A program made the position numbers and the translations under genes. From positions 1 to 55,116 of the IMG/VR virus record IMGVR_UViG_3300012930_000005: a DNA stretch of 55,116 bases. One strand, written 5' to 3'. The DNA is from a virus. The notes beneath the pieces were generated by a model that was not told the origin of the DNA, did no database searches, and saw only the letters and a program-made list of their open reading frames with translations. Position 1 is the stretch's first letter; each line of letters opens with the position of its first letter. Shown here piece by piece: positions 1-8,175 of the stretch.

Positions 1-123
1 GAACAACGCCGTAAACCAGGCGACGACTGCCAACATCAGTTGAAGAGAATGGGATTCATCTTCCACCACCGCATGGTCCAGTACGACAATCGCAAGGTGG
101 ATGAGAACGCTTCGAACAAGGAA
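1..123. repeat. Left copy of the 123-base terminal redundancy
   Basis: These bases are identical to the last 123 bases of the window. The repeat lies inside the large terminase coding frame. It is most simply the assembler overlap of a circular or circularly permuted genome, so the unique length is 54,993 bases and the contig ends are not biological ends. A true short direct terminal repeat inside a coding sequence would be unusual. Confidence 0.95.
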
Positions 124-459
124 TGATGGTTCACGAACACGTGGAGTCGTCCAATGCTCCTCGGAAGATTTATCGACGCGGTTGAGAACGGATGGCTTAT
201 CCTGAACTCACCATTCCTCATAGAAGAGGTGAAGTCCTTCGAAAGGAAGCTTACCGGCTCAGGTATGAGCAGGATTGAGCATCAACAAGATAAGAAAGAC
301 GACAGGATCTTCGCTCAAGCTATGGCATACTTCACCCGTCACGCTATGGATGTGATGCTGCAGAGAGCGAAGAAGCGCTACAACCTACCGAAAGGAAAAC
401 AACCCGTAATTGACACCACTCCGCACCAAGGGATGACGATCAACTTCGGAGGACTCTAA
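1..459 (+). CDS. terL: Large terminase subunit, C-terminal part, broken by an in-frame TGA
   Basis: This is the 3' part of the large terminase whose 5' part lies at the right end of the window; the two join in the same frame through the 123-base repeat. Frame 1 reads to a TGA at 124-126 and then continues, in the same frame, with WFTNTWSRPM and a typical terminase C-terminus. Seen after the stop: the nuclease-domain signature (EEVKSFER, then DKKDDRIFAQAMAYF) whose aspartates bind metal in the RNase H-like nuclease that cuts concatemers. The residue before the conserved Trp is usually Gly in this family as I recall it, so GGA to TGA is the simplest change. If real, the stop removes the last metal-binding aspartates. 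An ORF can restart at the ATG at 154 but has no good ribosome binding site. The stop lies exactly at the contig junction, so an assembly or base error is possible. It ends in TAATG, coupled to the next gene. Confidence 0.85.
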
Positions 460-911
460 TGACTGATACCGCCACTATCACCGGATATACGCCTACCAAA
501 GCCGGGGCTAACGCTCACGGCCGAATTGAAACCATTGTGTACTTTGTCGCAGAGGACGGCTTCATCATCCTCGCGTTCAAGACCGACCAACCGACGCCAC
601 TTGGGTTCATGCGATGTGAAGCCAGTACTCTGGCGGAAGCAAGCTCTTTATCGAGGCGATTCAGCGAGCAACAACTCCGCAAGTTCTCCAAGATGGATAA
701 GCATGAGATGGTGAACCGTGAGAACTTCTTCGGAGGTTGTATCCGGCGAGCACGTACTACGATCAGCAAGTCCGCCACGACTCAAAAAGAAAAGGATTTC
801 CTGCGAAATAAGATGATTCCGCAGTGGGAAGCATCGATCAAGGAAACCCGGATCATGCGTGAGTTCTACTTCCACGCCGAAGCATATGAAGCTGGACACG
901 GAGACGACTAG
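459..911 (+). CDS. Hypothetical protein between terminase and portal
   Basis: A 150-residue soluble protein with no signal peptide or membrane segment; I do not recognise the family. The first half is beta-rich (TIVYFVAEDGFIILAF) and the second half is charged and helical. The start is fixed by a one-base TAATG overlap with the terminase stop, and the portal gene begins two bases after its stop. The position suggests a role in packaging or head assembly, but nothing in the sequence proves this. Confidence 0.75.
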   Translation: MTDTATITGYTPTKAGANAHGRIETIVYFVAEDGFIILAFKTDQPTPLGFMRCEASTLAEASSLSRRFSEQQLRKFSKMDKHEMVNRENFFGGCIRRARTTISKSATTQKEKDFLRNKMIPQWEASIKETRIMREFYFHAEAYEAGHGDD

Positions 912-913
912 TC

Positions 914-2965
914 ATGGCAAAGCAAGATAGGCATTGGCAGGTACCACCATTCACGGCTTCGCCACAGGTACGCATGGCCTGGATACGCGATATCAACAGC
1001 GAAGCAGAGATGTGGATGAAGGGCCAAAATGCGTATAGGAACATACAAGCCAACCTAGCGCTTATTGCCGGTCAGCAGCCGCATAACGAAGAGCGATCAT
1101 CGCTACGAACGAACAAGCTGAAGTACAGCATCCGTAAGATCGTTGCAACTCTCGCACAGATCAAAGAAATAGGCACGTACGGCTCGGATGTAACGGAGTT
1201 CCAGAAGCAAGCAGAACAGCAGAACAGAGTCGTCAAAGCGATCTACAACGAGAGTTACTTCTCTCGCAACGTACGCAAGGCTCTGCAGTACGCAATGCCG
1301 ACCGGATGCGGGTACATCTGGACCAAGTACAAGAGAGGAAACTACGGATTCGGAGAAGGTAAGATCTACTTCGAACCGATGGGTCTTCTGGACGTGCTTC
1401 CGTTCCAGATGGACGACACCAACAGCATTCAGAGTTCCTATGCATGTACCTGCATCAAGTTCATGCCTATAGCGGAAGCTCATGCACGCTTCCCGCAGTT
1501 CGCTTCCTCTCTCATCCCAGTATCCAAAGGCCGCTATGACACTACGGTAGGGACCAGGCGTCTGGATATGGCTGAGATGTTCCGGTACGGCAGCACAAGC
1601 ACCAACTGGGCGGCTCTAAACTGCGAGATTCACTACACCTTCGTGCGCGATACCTCGACAAACGTCACCGGCCAGAAGATAGCGATGGGAACAGAGGGTA
1701 CGAGCTGGTATTACGAGATTCCGAGCAAAGGCGACTTGATAGCCGACTTCAACGGGAAAACGAAGATAGCAGACTACGAAGATGCGATGCTGTATCCGAA
1801 TCTTCGCCTCATGATTTCGTCGCCGTGCATGGATATTCCGATGTACGACGGACCGGCATTTGACTGGCACGGTGAGATTCCTCCGATTCAGTACTGCGTG
1901 GACGACTGGCCGTGGGAAGGGCTTGGCTACTCTCTGGTTGGAGACATCTCCTCCATCGAAGTAGCGAAACAGCGTGTCGAGCGCGGCATGGATCAGGTCG
2001 CAAAACACCGTCTAGATCCGGCACTCGCCTATGATCTTGGCGCGGGTCTCGGCACTAATCAGATGCAGACGCTAGACCCGTTCGAAGAGCGTTTGCGCCT
2101 GGGAATCCAGGGTAAGCCGAGAGACATGATCGACACCCTTCTGCCGGATGAGCTGTTGAACGTCCCAGAATGGATATTCAAGTACTACGAAGTCCTCGAC
2201 TCTCTGATCGACAAACAGCTTGGTCTCCAGGATCTTGGGAACCTGCAGAATATGAAGCTGAACGTCCAGGGAGAGCAAGCAGACAAGATGCTCTCAGAGA
2301 TTGGACCTCTGGCTAAGGACATCGAAGCTGGTATTGAGATCTGCAACGCACAAATCGCACACCAGTTGAAGTTCATTGTGCCGCAGTACTTCACAACGAA
2401 GCGGATGATGCAGTACATCGGACCGGACAAGATGAACCTGTCCACGTTCGACTTTGATCCGCAGTACCTCATCCCTGCACACATGCCGGAAGAGCTTGCG
2501 TCGTTCTCTCCGAACCTGGCTCTCCTTCCTCCATCGAACTATTCAATGCTTGAACGCGGCCGCAGGTTCGCAAAGAACCTTCGCCTATCGAGCGTTGCTG
2601 GAAGCGGTCATGAGATGACTGCAATGCAGGATCAGTTGAAGTATCTGCAGCTCTACCGTATGCCGAACTTCCCGATATCTCCGCACACCGTTGCGAAGAA
2701 GTTGGGTATCGAGAACTTCGGTGATATCGAGGGCGCAACAGAGGTTGAGAAGTGGGAGAACTGGCAGAAGAAGATGATTGAACTGAAAGCCGGTGCTGCT
2801 GAACTTCAACAAGCGGTAATGCCAGCACAGCCTGATCAGGGCGGTGGTGGTCCACAAAAAGGTGGAGGAGTGAATGGCCGACCAGCGAGCGGTAAGAAGC
2901 CGCCGAAGTTAGTACAAAAGGGCAAGAATAGCGGTAATCCGCGCACCACAATTACAGAGTCATAA
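914..2965 (+). CDS. Portal protein
   Basis: At 683 residues, with size, position directly after terminase and composition fitting a podovirus-type portal: the dodecameric ring at one capsid vertex through which DNA is packaged and ejected. The body is mixed alpha/beta with long helices in the second half (around residues 390-500), and the C-terminus from about residue 635 is a Gly/Pro/Lys-rich tail (QGGGGPQKGGG) that is probably disordered. The start ATG follows the previous stop by two bases. The call rests on gene order and length rather than a short diagnostic motif. Confidence 0.8.
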   Translation: MAKQDRHWQVPPFTASPQVRMAWIRDINSEAEMWMKGQNAYRNIQANLALIAGQQPHNEERSSLRTNKLKYSIRKIVATLAQIKEIGTYGSDVTEFQKQAEQQNRVVKAIYNESYFSRNVRKALQYAMPTGCGYIWTKYKRGNYGFGEGKIYFEPMGLLDVLPFQMDDTNSIQSSYACTCIKFMPIAEAHARFPQFASSLIPVSKGRYDTTVGTRRLDMAEMFRYGSTSTNWAALNCEIHYTFVRDTSTNVTGQKIAMGTEGTSWYYEIPSKGDLIADFNGKTKIADYEDAMLYPNLRLMISSPCMDIPMYDGPAFDWHGEIPPIQYCVDDWPWEGLGYSLVGDISSIEVAKQRVERGMDQVAKHRLDPALAYDLGAGLGTNQMQTLDPFEERLRLGIQGKPRDMIDTLLPDELLNVPEWIFKYYEVLDSLIDKQLGLQDLGNLQNMKLNVQGEQADKMLSEIGPLAKDIEAGIEICNAQIAHQLKFIVPQYFTTKRMMQYIGPDKMNLSTFDFDPQYLIPAHMPEELASFSPNLALLPPSNYSMLERGRRFAKNLRLSSVAGSGHEMTAMQDQLKYLQLYRMPNFPISPHTVAKKLGIENFGDIEGATEVEKWENWQKKMIELKAGAAELQQAVMPAQPDQGGGGPQKGGGVNGRPASGKKPPKLVQKGKNSGNPRTTITES

Positions 2966-2979
2966 CAGGGAGAAACGCC

Positions 2980-3246
2980 ATGACACCGACCGCACCGCCG
3001 ACAGAAAAGCCAGTTGTAGTTCCATATGATCCAGACAGAGATGTCGAAGATTACGTGATAACCGAGAGCGTCTTCCCGCCAATGGAAGACCTCAATCTGC
3101 TCAAAGGATTCCTGAAGAAAGCCAAAACTACAGGAACGCTGAGAGTGGATTTCTCGCAGGGAACGATCAATAGAGTGTTCCTTCAGGAGAAGTCTTTGAA
3201 GGCAGATTTCGATCATGATGAGCGATCTGTAGGAGAACAACCGTAA
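2980..3246 (+). CDS. Small hypothetical protein after portal
   Basis: An 88-residue acidic protein beginning with a Pro/Thr-rich stretch (MTPTAPPTEKPVVVPYDPD). No family recognised. The start ATG is preceded by CAGGGAG, a good ribosome binding site. It is the last gene before a promoter and terminator block, so it closes the terminase-portal transcription unit. Confidence 0.7.
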   Translation: MTPTAPPTEKPVVVPYDPDRDVEDYVITESVFPPMEDLNLLKGFLKKAKTTGTLRVDFSQGTINRVFLQEKSLKADFDHDERSVGEQP

Positions 3247-3262
3247 AGATAAATCTCGAATT

Positions 3263-3282
3263 TGTTTGACAACGTGTGAACA
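3263..3282. promoter_or_regulatory. Operator-like site matching the early switch operator
   Basis: TGTT-N12-AACA. It agrees with the site at 45593-45612 in 16 of 20 ungapped positions, including ACA.CGTGT in the centre. It contains the palindrome CGTGTG-AA-CACACG, which runs on to 3286, and it covers the -35 and spacer of the promoter beginning at 3266. The inference is that the same repressor can bind both places. Confidence 0.6.
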
Positions 3283-3294
3283 CACGCGTAGAAC
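3266..3294 (+). promoter_or_regulatory. Sigma70-like promoter upstream of the small basic gene
   Basis: TTGACA at 3266-3271, a 17-base spacer and TAGAAC at 3289-3294. The -35 is perfect and the -10 matches four of six. An operator-like palindrome overlaps the -35 and fills the spacer, so the promoter is probably repressible. A transcript from here meets the hairpin at 3336-3374 before the basic gene. Confidence 0.55.
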
Positions 3295-3335
3295 CACAAA
3301 TAGAGATTCGCTACGTCCTCCTTTGGTGGTTACGC

Positions 3336-3382
3336 AAGCGGCTCGGATACAGCCTAACGGCTTCCGAGCCGCTTTTGCTTTA
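3336..3382 (+). terminator. Rho-independent terminator or attenuator
   Basis: Perfect 12-base-pair stem AAGCGGCTCGGA (3336-3347) with TCCGAGCCGCTT (3363-3374), a 15-base loop, followed by the T-rich TTGCTTTA. It ends the portal unit and lies between the promoter at 3266 and the next gene, so it may also attenuate that promoter. Confidence 0.8.
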
Positions 3383-3404
3383 TCCCAGACACAGGAGAAA
3401 CGAC

Positions 3405-3512
3405 ATGGCTCGCAAACACAAGCTGACAATCAAGGGTGCTCCGACCTCGAAGCACATGGGCAAAAAGCACAAGGGCGGCAAAAAGGGACACAAGAAGCAC
3501 TACAAGCGCTAA
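3405..3512 (+). CDS. 35-residue highly basic protein
   Basis: A tiny Lys/His/Gly-rich protein (MARKHKLTIKG at the start, KKHYKR at the end) that should bind nucleic acid. A good ribosome binding site (AGGAG, then AACGAC before the ATG) fixes the start. A strong hairpin lies on each side, making it a stand-alone unit within the head genes. The C-terminal Y-K-R ending is also seen in the basic protein at 17430. It may be a DNA-condensing or virion-packaged peptide, but this is inference from composition only. Confidence 0.75.
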   Translation: MARKHKLTIKGAPTSKHMGKKHKGGKKGHKKHYKR

Positions 3513-3517
3513 CAACT

Positions 3518-3543
3518 AGGGCCAGCCTTTCGAGGTTGGCCCT
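3518..3543 (+). terminator. Strong UUCG-type hairpin terminator
   Basis: AGGGCCAGCCT (3518-3528), loop TTCG, AGGTTGGCCCT (3533-3543): eleven consecutive pairs if one G-T wobble is allowed, closed by a stable TTCG tetraloop and followed by TTCGCGTTTCC. It lies directly after the 35-residue basic gene. Confidence 0.75.
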
Positions 3544-3576
3544 TTCGCGTTTCCCTACACGAAAAGGATCATCATC

Positions 3577-3864
3577 ATGGCATCAGCTCCAGTAACTCCG
3601 AATCCGGCACCACAAGGCGCACCAGATCCTAACGCCGGTGGAGGAGCACCAGACCCCAACGCACAAGGTGGTGGTCAGCCAGCCGGTGGAGTCCCAGAGC
3701 CGGTTCGCATGATGGCTGCGATTGCAAGACTCGCGCAGCAAATCTCCCAAACCACGGCGGCTGTATCGCCTGAGATGCAGCAGATCACGCAGCTTGCTCA
3801 GACCTCGATACGCAAGTTCGTCATTCAATCACAGCAGCAGCAACCTCAAGCACCGCCACTGTAG
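3577..3864 (+). CDS. Proline/glycine-rich small protein upstream of scaffold
   Basis: At 95 residues. The first 45 residues are Pro/Gly/Ala low-complexity (PDPNAGGGAPDPNAQGG), followed by a helical segment (RMMAAIARLAQQISQTTAAV) and a Gln-rich tail. AAAGGA lies ahead of the ATG. No family recognised. Low-complexity linkers plus a helix are common in minor head components. Confidence 0.7.
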   Translation: MASAPVTPNPAPQGAPDPNAGGGAPDPNAQGGGQPAGGVPEPVRMMAAIARLAQQISQTTAAVSPEMQQITQLAQTSIRKFVIQSQQQQPQAPPL

Positions 3865-3882
3865 TAAACGAGGGAACCCGCC

Positions 3883-4734
3883 ATGACTACCGAAGAAATT
3901 CTAAAAGACGCAGGGTTTTCGGAAGAGGACATCAAAGCCCTCGACCCGAAGATCATTGCAGGTGTCGGAAAGGTAGCTACAGAGTCCGCATCTATGCGAG
4001 CTGCAGCCGCCGCCGACAAAGCTACAGCAGATGAAGAGAAGCGTCGTATGGAAGCCTGGTTCAACGAAGACGTTATCCCTCAGATCAACACGAACTATAG
4101 CGAAGTCGCTTCGGCGAAAGCGACGGCTGAGTTCTACCGGCTCCAGAATGAGGGAGCGAGAGCCCAGGGCTTCGTTCCGAAGGATGCACCCGGATACGTC
4201 CCGGGAACCAAGACCGTTCCTAACAACGAACAGCAGCCGCGTGGTGAGGGGGGTCAATTCGTGCAGAACCAAGAGGTAGCAGGAAGCAAGTTCATCACGA
4301 AGGAAGACTTCTACAGCGCCATCACAAATTCGCAGTGGGCCGTGAATGAGTACTCTCGTCTCTACCCCGGACAGACCATCCCAGACGACATCCAGGTACT
4401 CGGAACCGAAGCGCAGAATCTTCGCAAGCCGTTCCGCGATCACGTCTCAGACAAATACAAATTCGAAGCTCGCCGTCAGGAGATTCAGGCTGCAAAGCAG
4501 CAAGAGCATGACGACAAGATCCGCAAGGATGAGCGCGAAAAGGTGGTAAAGGAAAACGCAGAGAAGTATGGGCCGAACCCAGATCTGCGTGTACCGCAAG
4601 GCGTGTCGAGCTTCTCCACTATCAGGGAGAATCCGAACGTCAACAAGAATCCAGGGAGCATGAACCCGAATGAGCGCCGTGCGGCTGTACGCAAGTTCAT
4701 TCAGGAACGTGTTTCGCAGCAAACAATTCAGTAA
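3883..4734 (+). CDS. Probable scaffolding protein
   Basis: At 283 residues, directly upstream of the major capsid gene, highly charged and Gln/Ala/Glu-rich with long predicted helices (AAAAADKATADEEKRRMEAW around residue 40; KQQEHDDKIRKDEREKVVK near 210). This composition and position are typical of scaffolds that direct procapsid assembly and then leave. The end (NPNERRAAVRKFIQERVS) is basic, as is the capsid-binding end of several known scaffolds. The start ATG follows AGGGAACCCGCC. Confidence 0.7.
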   Translation: MTTEEILKDAGFSEEDIKALDPKIIAGVGKVATESASMRAAAAADKATADEEKRRMEAWFNEDVIPQINTNYSEVASAKATAEFYRLQNEGARAQGFVPKDAPGYVPGTKTVPNNEQQPRGEGGQFVQNQEVAGSKFITKEDFYSAITNSQWAVNEYSRLYPGQTIPDDIQVLGTEAQNLRKPFRDHVSDKYKFEARRQEIQAAKQQEHDDKIRKDEREKVVKENAEKYGPNPDLRVPQGVSSFSTIRENPNVNKNPGSMNPNERRAAVRKFIQERVSQQTIQ

Positions 4735-4749
4735 TCGGGAAGGTAAGTC

Positions 4750-5931
4750 ATGGCAGATCCGCTATTCAATGAACTTTCAGCGACGACAAAGGTGGATATT
4801 CGTAATGCCGTCGTCTGGAACAACTACTGGGTTGACACCCCACTGCAGGATCACCTGCGTCGTAATGGAGCTGTAGACCCGTTCCTGGGCGGCAGCTCAA
4901 TGCAGGAGCCGATTCTCTATGGCGGACCGGACGGTGGCGCAATCAACCCCGGACAGACCGTAACTGTAACGCGTAAGCAGATCGTTGCTGCGTTCCAGTT
5001 CATGCCAAAGGCGTATGCATCGTGGTTCTCTTACGATGACTTCGAAATGGCACCCGATGAGGGCGGCGTCATGAACAGCGGTGAGCCAGCAGCGGTTGAC
5101 CTCTACCAGGTATACGTCGAAGGTCTGACGAGCCGGTTGAACACGCTGAATGAGCTTGACTTCTTCCGTCACGGACAGGCTTCGGCCACCAATGGCGGCG
5201 GAGCCGGTGTGGCTGATGATCGTTCGCTCGCTATCAACGGAGCTGCTGAAGCTTGTAACGATGGATTCACCCCATCATGGGATGGAAACATCTTCACAAA
5301 CTACGGCGCTCAGGTTCGTAACGGCGCGGTCCAGAACACCATCAACTCCATCCCGTACTTCTTCGGAAACCCTGACGGTTCGGCCGGTCAGATCAGCTTC
5401 GAGGGAATGCTGGAGATGTACCAGGGCTCATTCGAGCGGCCTGACATCGGAGTAACGTCCAAGATTGGATATACGTACATTGCAGCGCTCTATCAGCGTC
5501 AGCAGCGTTACGATACGTCGATCACAAAGGGCGATGGAATCCGCTGGAAGGGTCTGCAGTTCGAGGATGCGATCATCTATGACGACTGGCTCACTCCTTC
5601 GGCAGTTGACCCCGGCTACTTGCCAACGTCGTTGGTGGGCTCGGTCGGCGGTCAGCCCAACCTCACCGGCTCCTTCCTCTCACCAGCGAATCCTTCGCCA
5701 GCATCTCACCTTCCGGCGAGTACGAACATCACCGTCGGCGAGACGCTCTGGTTTCTCCACGGCGCAAGCTGGAAGATGAGAGCGACGAACAAGAAAGCGT
5801 GGTTCTTCGGTATCCGCGAGACTCAGGCTTACGACAACGTGAGCATGAACGCGATCTACATGAAGTGGGCCGGTAACATCTACAGCCCGATACCACGTAA
5901 CAATCGTCAGGGCTACGGATTTACCAGCTAA
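4750..5931 (+). CDS. Major capsid protein
   Basis: At 393 residues, placed after the scaffold and preceded by the ribosome binding site GGGAAGG. It has the compact, Gly/Asn/Tyr-rich composition of capsid subunits, with no low-complexity ends. It resembles N4- and P22-group capsid genes in size rather than the shorter siphovirus type. The assignment rests on gene order, size and the adjacent scaffold; the fold (HK97 expected) cannot be read directly. Confidence 0.75.
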   Translation: MADPLFNELSATTKVDIRNAVVWNNYWVDTPLQDHLRRNGAVDPFLGGSSMQEPILYGGPDGGAINPGQTVTVTRKQIVAAFQFMPKAYASWFSYDDFEMAPDEGGVMNSGEPAAVDLYQVYVEGLTSRLNTLNELDFFRHGQASATNGGGAGVADDRSLAINGAAEACNDGFTPSWDGNIFTNYGAQVRNGAVQNTINSIPYFFGNPDGSAGQISFEGMLEMYQGSFERPDIGVTSKIGYTYIAALYQRQQRYDTSITKGDGIRWKGLQFEDAIIYDDWLTPSAVDPGYLPTSLVGSVGGQPNLTGSFLSPANPSPASHLPASTNITVGETLWFLHGASWKMRATNKKAWFFGIRETQAYDNVSMNAIYMKWAGNIYSPIPRNNRQGYGFTS

Positions 5932-5949
5932 TTTTCAGGAGATAGGTCG

Positions 5950-6768
5950 ATGTCAAACAAGCGGCTTGAATTTATACGGGGACCACTGAACCTGTCGAAC
6001 GATACGACAGATGGAGCCTTCACTGATCCGATTTCGGGTCAGAAGGTTCCTGGTGGTGGTCTCATCCTGGGTGACTACATCGAGCTAACCGATGCAGAAG
6101 CTCTAACCGTCTGCGACATCCCGACAGGTATCCTGTTCGGAGGTCGTTACCGACGCATCAAGCTGGATGCTGGAGCTACAGTTGCGAACGTCCTCAAGGG
6201 CAACGCAGCATTCGTAGTCCCAGGATCTTCAGTGTTCAATGTCGTCGCTACGGTAGTCGGTGTGGCGCTGACTCCTGGTACCTATCTCGTCAACGCTACT
6301 GGCGGCGGCGGAACCGGTGCTCAGATTTCAGTTGTAGTCGGTGCTGGTGGCACTGTTACGAGCACCACGCTTGTCAACGGTGGAAAGAACTACACCACGA
6401 CTCCGACGTTCACCCTTGCTGCAGGTGGAACGACCAATGCCACCTTCGTTGTCTTTATGGTCATCAACGATTACATCGTGACCACATCGAACATCGTTGG
6501 AGTCAACCTTTCCCAGGGACGCGGCGTGTTTCTCAACGTCATTACTCCTGGAAACTATGGTTGGATTCAGGAGAACGGTATCGCAACGTTCAACGTATCC
6601 ACGGCGGCGGGAGCTATAGGGGCACTTGTGACTGCGGTACAGGCCAGCAGCACATTCATCACGGCTGTTGCCGGACCTGCCTCACCAACATTCTTCGGAA
6701 CTGCATCGGATACTCCGGTAGTCGGCCTCGTACGCGGCTTGCTGGATCTTGCGGTGTGGCCGAGCTAA
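5950..6768 (+). CDS. Capsid-associated (decoration-like) protein
   Basis: At 272 residues, preceded by AGGAGATAGG. The middle (about residues 95-165) is Gly/Thr/Val-rich beta sequence with a repeat-like unit (GTGAQISVVVGAGGTV, then LVNGGKNYTTTPTF) that recurs in many phage surface proteins. The ends are less repetitive. Position after the capsid gene suggests decoration or head fibre. Function is inferred. Confidence 0.6.
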   Translation: MSNKRLEFIRGPLNLSNDTTDGAFTDPISGQKVPGGGLILGDYIELTDAEALTVCDIPTGILFGGRYRRIKLDAGATVANVLKGNAAFVVPGSSVFNVVATVVGVALTPGTYLVNATGGGGTGAQISVVVGAGGTVTSTTLVNGGKNYTTTPTFTLAAGGTTNATFVVFMVINDYIVTTSNIVGVNLSQGRGVFLNVITPGNYGWIQENGIATFNVSTAAGAIGALVTAVQASSTFITAVAGPASPTFFGTASDTPVVGLVRGLLDLAVWPS

Positions 6769-6777
6769 GGGGGCTCT

Positions 6778-7095
6778 ATGTCGGGAACAGGACTAAAGGG
6801 TTACCCTTGCAGCATGGGCGGCAAGGTCGCTAAGGTGGGATTCATCAATGGGCCGGTACTGTACGTACCGGGTCCAACCGGTGGACTTCCCGTCCTCGAC
6901 ACTGCTTTTCGTAGCCTCGACTTTGTGTCGGCAGGAATTACGAGGAGTGGACTTTATTCGGTTGAAGCACAGCCCATTACTATCGGCAATGGAAAGCAGT
7001 GGAGACTGCGTTTCTTCGTCATAGCTACTGGACTGGAAGCTGCGGCTATCAACCTATCCGCTGAAGTGGTTCAGTTCTTGATTATCGGCGGATAA
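6778..7095 (+). CDS. Small hypothetical structural-region protein
   Basis: A 105-residue protein with an odd composition (SMGGKVAKVGFINGPVLYV) and no membrane segment. AAGGGGGCTCT precedes the ATG. It is the last gene before a terminator. It could be a minor head protein, but I recognise no family. Confidence 0.65.
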   Translation: MSGTGLKGYPCSMGGKVAKVGFINGPVLYVPGPTGGLPVLDTAFRSLDFVSAGITRSGLYSVEAQPITIGNGKQWRLRFFVIATGLEAAAINLSAEVVQFLIIGG

Positions 7096-7131
7096 ACGAC
7101 GTTTCACGGCGGTACGGCGGGAGGGGAATTT

Positions 7132-7158
7132 CGCGTGGCGGCGAGGTTCCCCTTTTTA
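7132..7158 (+). terminator. Rho-independent terminator after the capsid unit
   Basis: AGGGGAA (7132-7138) pairs with TTCCCCT (7147-7153) and is followed by TTTTA. It separates the capsid genes from the connector and tail genes. Confidence 0.75.
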
Positions 7159-7174
7159 TGTTGGGGGAATGGAT

Positions 7175-8173
7175 ATGGCGTTCATTGATATGTGGCGAGA
7201 GATAGCGATAGAACTTGGTCCGATGCCTGGTGCGCTCGCTCGAACGAAGGTCAATGAAGCTCTAGGATTGGTGTACGACGAGAACAGATGGAGCTTCCAG
7301 CTTGGTACGAGCGGATGGCTTACACCTGGTCTACTGGGACCGCAGGGAACGACAGGGACGAGCCCTGGTCTTATCACGATAGCTCCATACTCAAACCAGG
7401 TTGTCGGTGATCCTACAGCGGCTACAGCGTGGCAGAATCTAATCGGTCGGCCGTTCATCTCGGAGATGCAGTTCCGCATCCCAGAGTTCGAGCTATACGA
7501 CATCATCGCGTTCGACGGTGTAAACACGCTGACCCTCGATAGACCGTGGATGGAGCCGAACCAGTTGAATCAGGGGTACATGATCTACCAGGCGTACTTC
7601 CCTGTGCCGGTGCAGGACTTCAGATCGTTTATTGCGATTAGAGATTTCACGAATACGCGTAACCTCGACTTCTCAAAGACGACTCGCGCTGACATGGCTG
7701 TGATCGACCCGCAGCGTATCGTATTCCAGCAGCCGACGAGAGCAGTGCCATTCGATCAGGATCATCGTCCAAACAGTGCGACGCCCGGATGGATGCGTTA
7801 TGAGCTGTGGCCGCATCCTCTATCCCAGTTGCCGTACTCGCTGGCGTTCATGAGGCGTGGTCCACTGCTGGTGAATCCATCGGACATGGTCCCGTATCCG
7901 TTCACGGAGGAGATGATCAAGTGGAGAGGGAAGAGCGTCTCGTATCTCTGGAAGGAGTCACAGAAGGGCGTAGACATGCAACGAGGTGCAGGAGCGAACT
8001 GGACGTTCCTGTCTCAAGCGGCCGACAAGCAATACACAAAGCTGTTACGACAAGCGCAGAGCAACGATAGAGACTTGTACAACCTGTACTGGACGAAGCT
8101 GAGACGTAACGGATGGGGAGAGGTTGGTCCATTCTTCTCTTCGGATGGTCACAATCTAACCATCGGGGGATAG
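7175..8173 (+). CDS. Probable head-tail connector or adaptor protein
   Basis: At 332 residues from the chosen start. An upstream in-frame ATG at 7169 lies inside the ribosome binding site GGGGGA, so the ATG at 7175 is better. The N-terminus (MAFIDMWREIAIELG) and aromatic-rich body lack signal or membrane segments. It lies between capsid and tail-fibre genes and has the same general character as the protein at 17610, which also begins with a short helical region (both discuss many Trp/Tyr and Pro). A connector role is inferred from position only. Confidence 0.5.
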   Translation: MAFIDMWREIAIELGPMPGALARTKVNEALGLVYDENRWSFQLGTSGWLTPGLLGPQGTTGTSPGLITIAPYSNQVVGDPTAATAWQNLIGRPFISEMQFRIPEFELYDIIAFDGVNTLTLDRPWMEPNQLNQGYMIYQAYFPVPVQDFRSFIAIRDFTNTRNLDFSKTTRADMAVIDPQRIVFQQPTRAVPFDQDHRPNSATPGWMRYELWPHPLSQLPYSLAFMRRGPLLVNPSDMVPYPFTEEMIKWRGKSVSYLWKESQKGVDMQRGAGANWTFLSQAADKQYTKLLRQAQSNDRDLYNLYWTKLRRNGWGEVGPFFSSDGHNLTIGG

Positions 8174-8175
8174 GC

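Noticed and set aside
1-126. TGA reassigned to Gly or Trp across the genome
   Set aside because: Many genes end in TGA with the next gene starting by ATGA or GTGA overlap, so TGA acts as a normal stop here.
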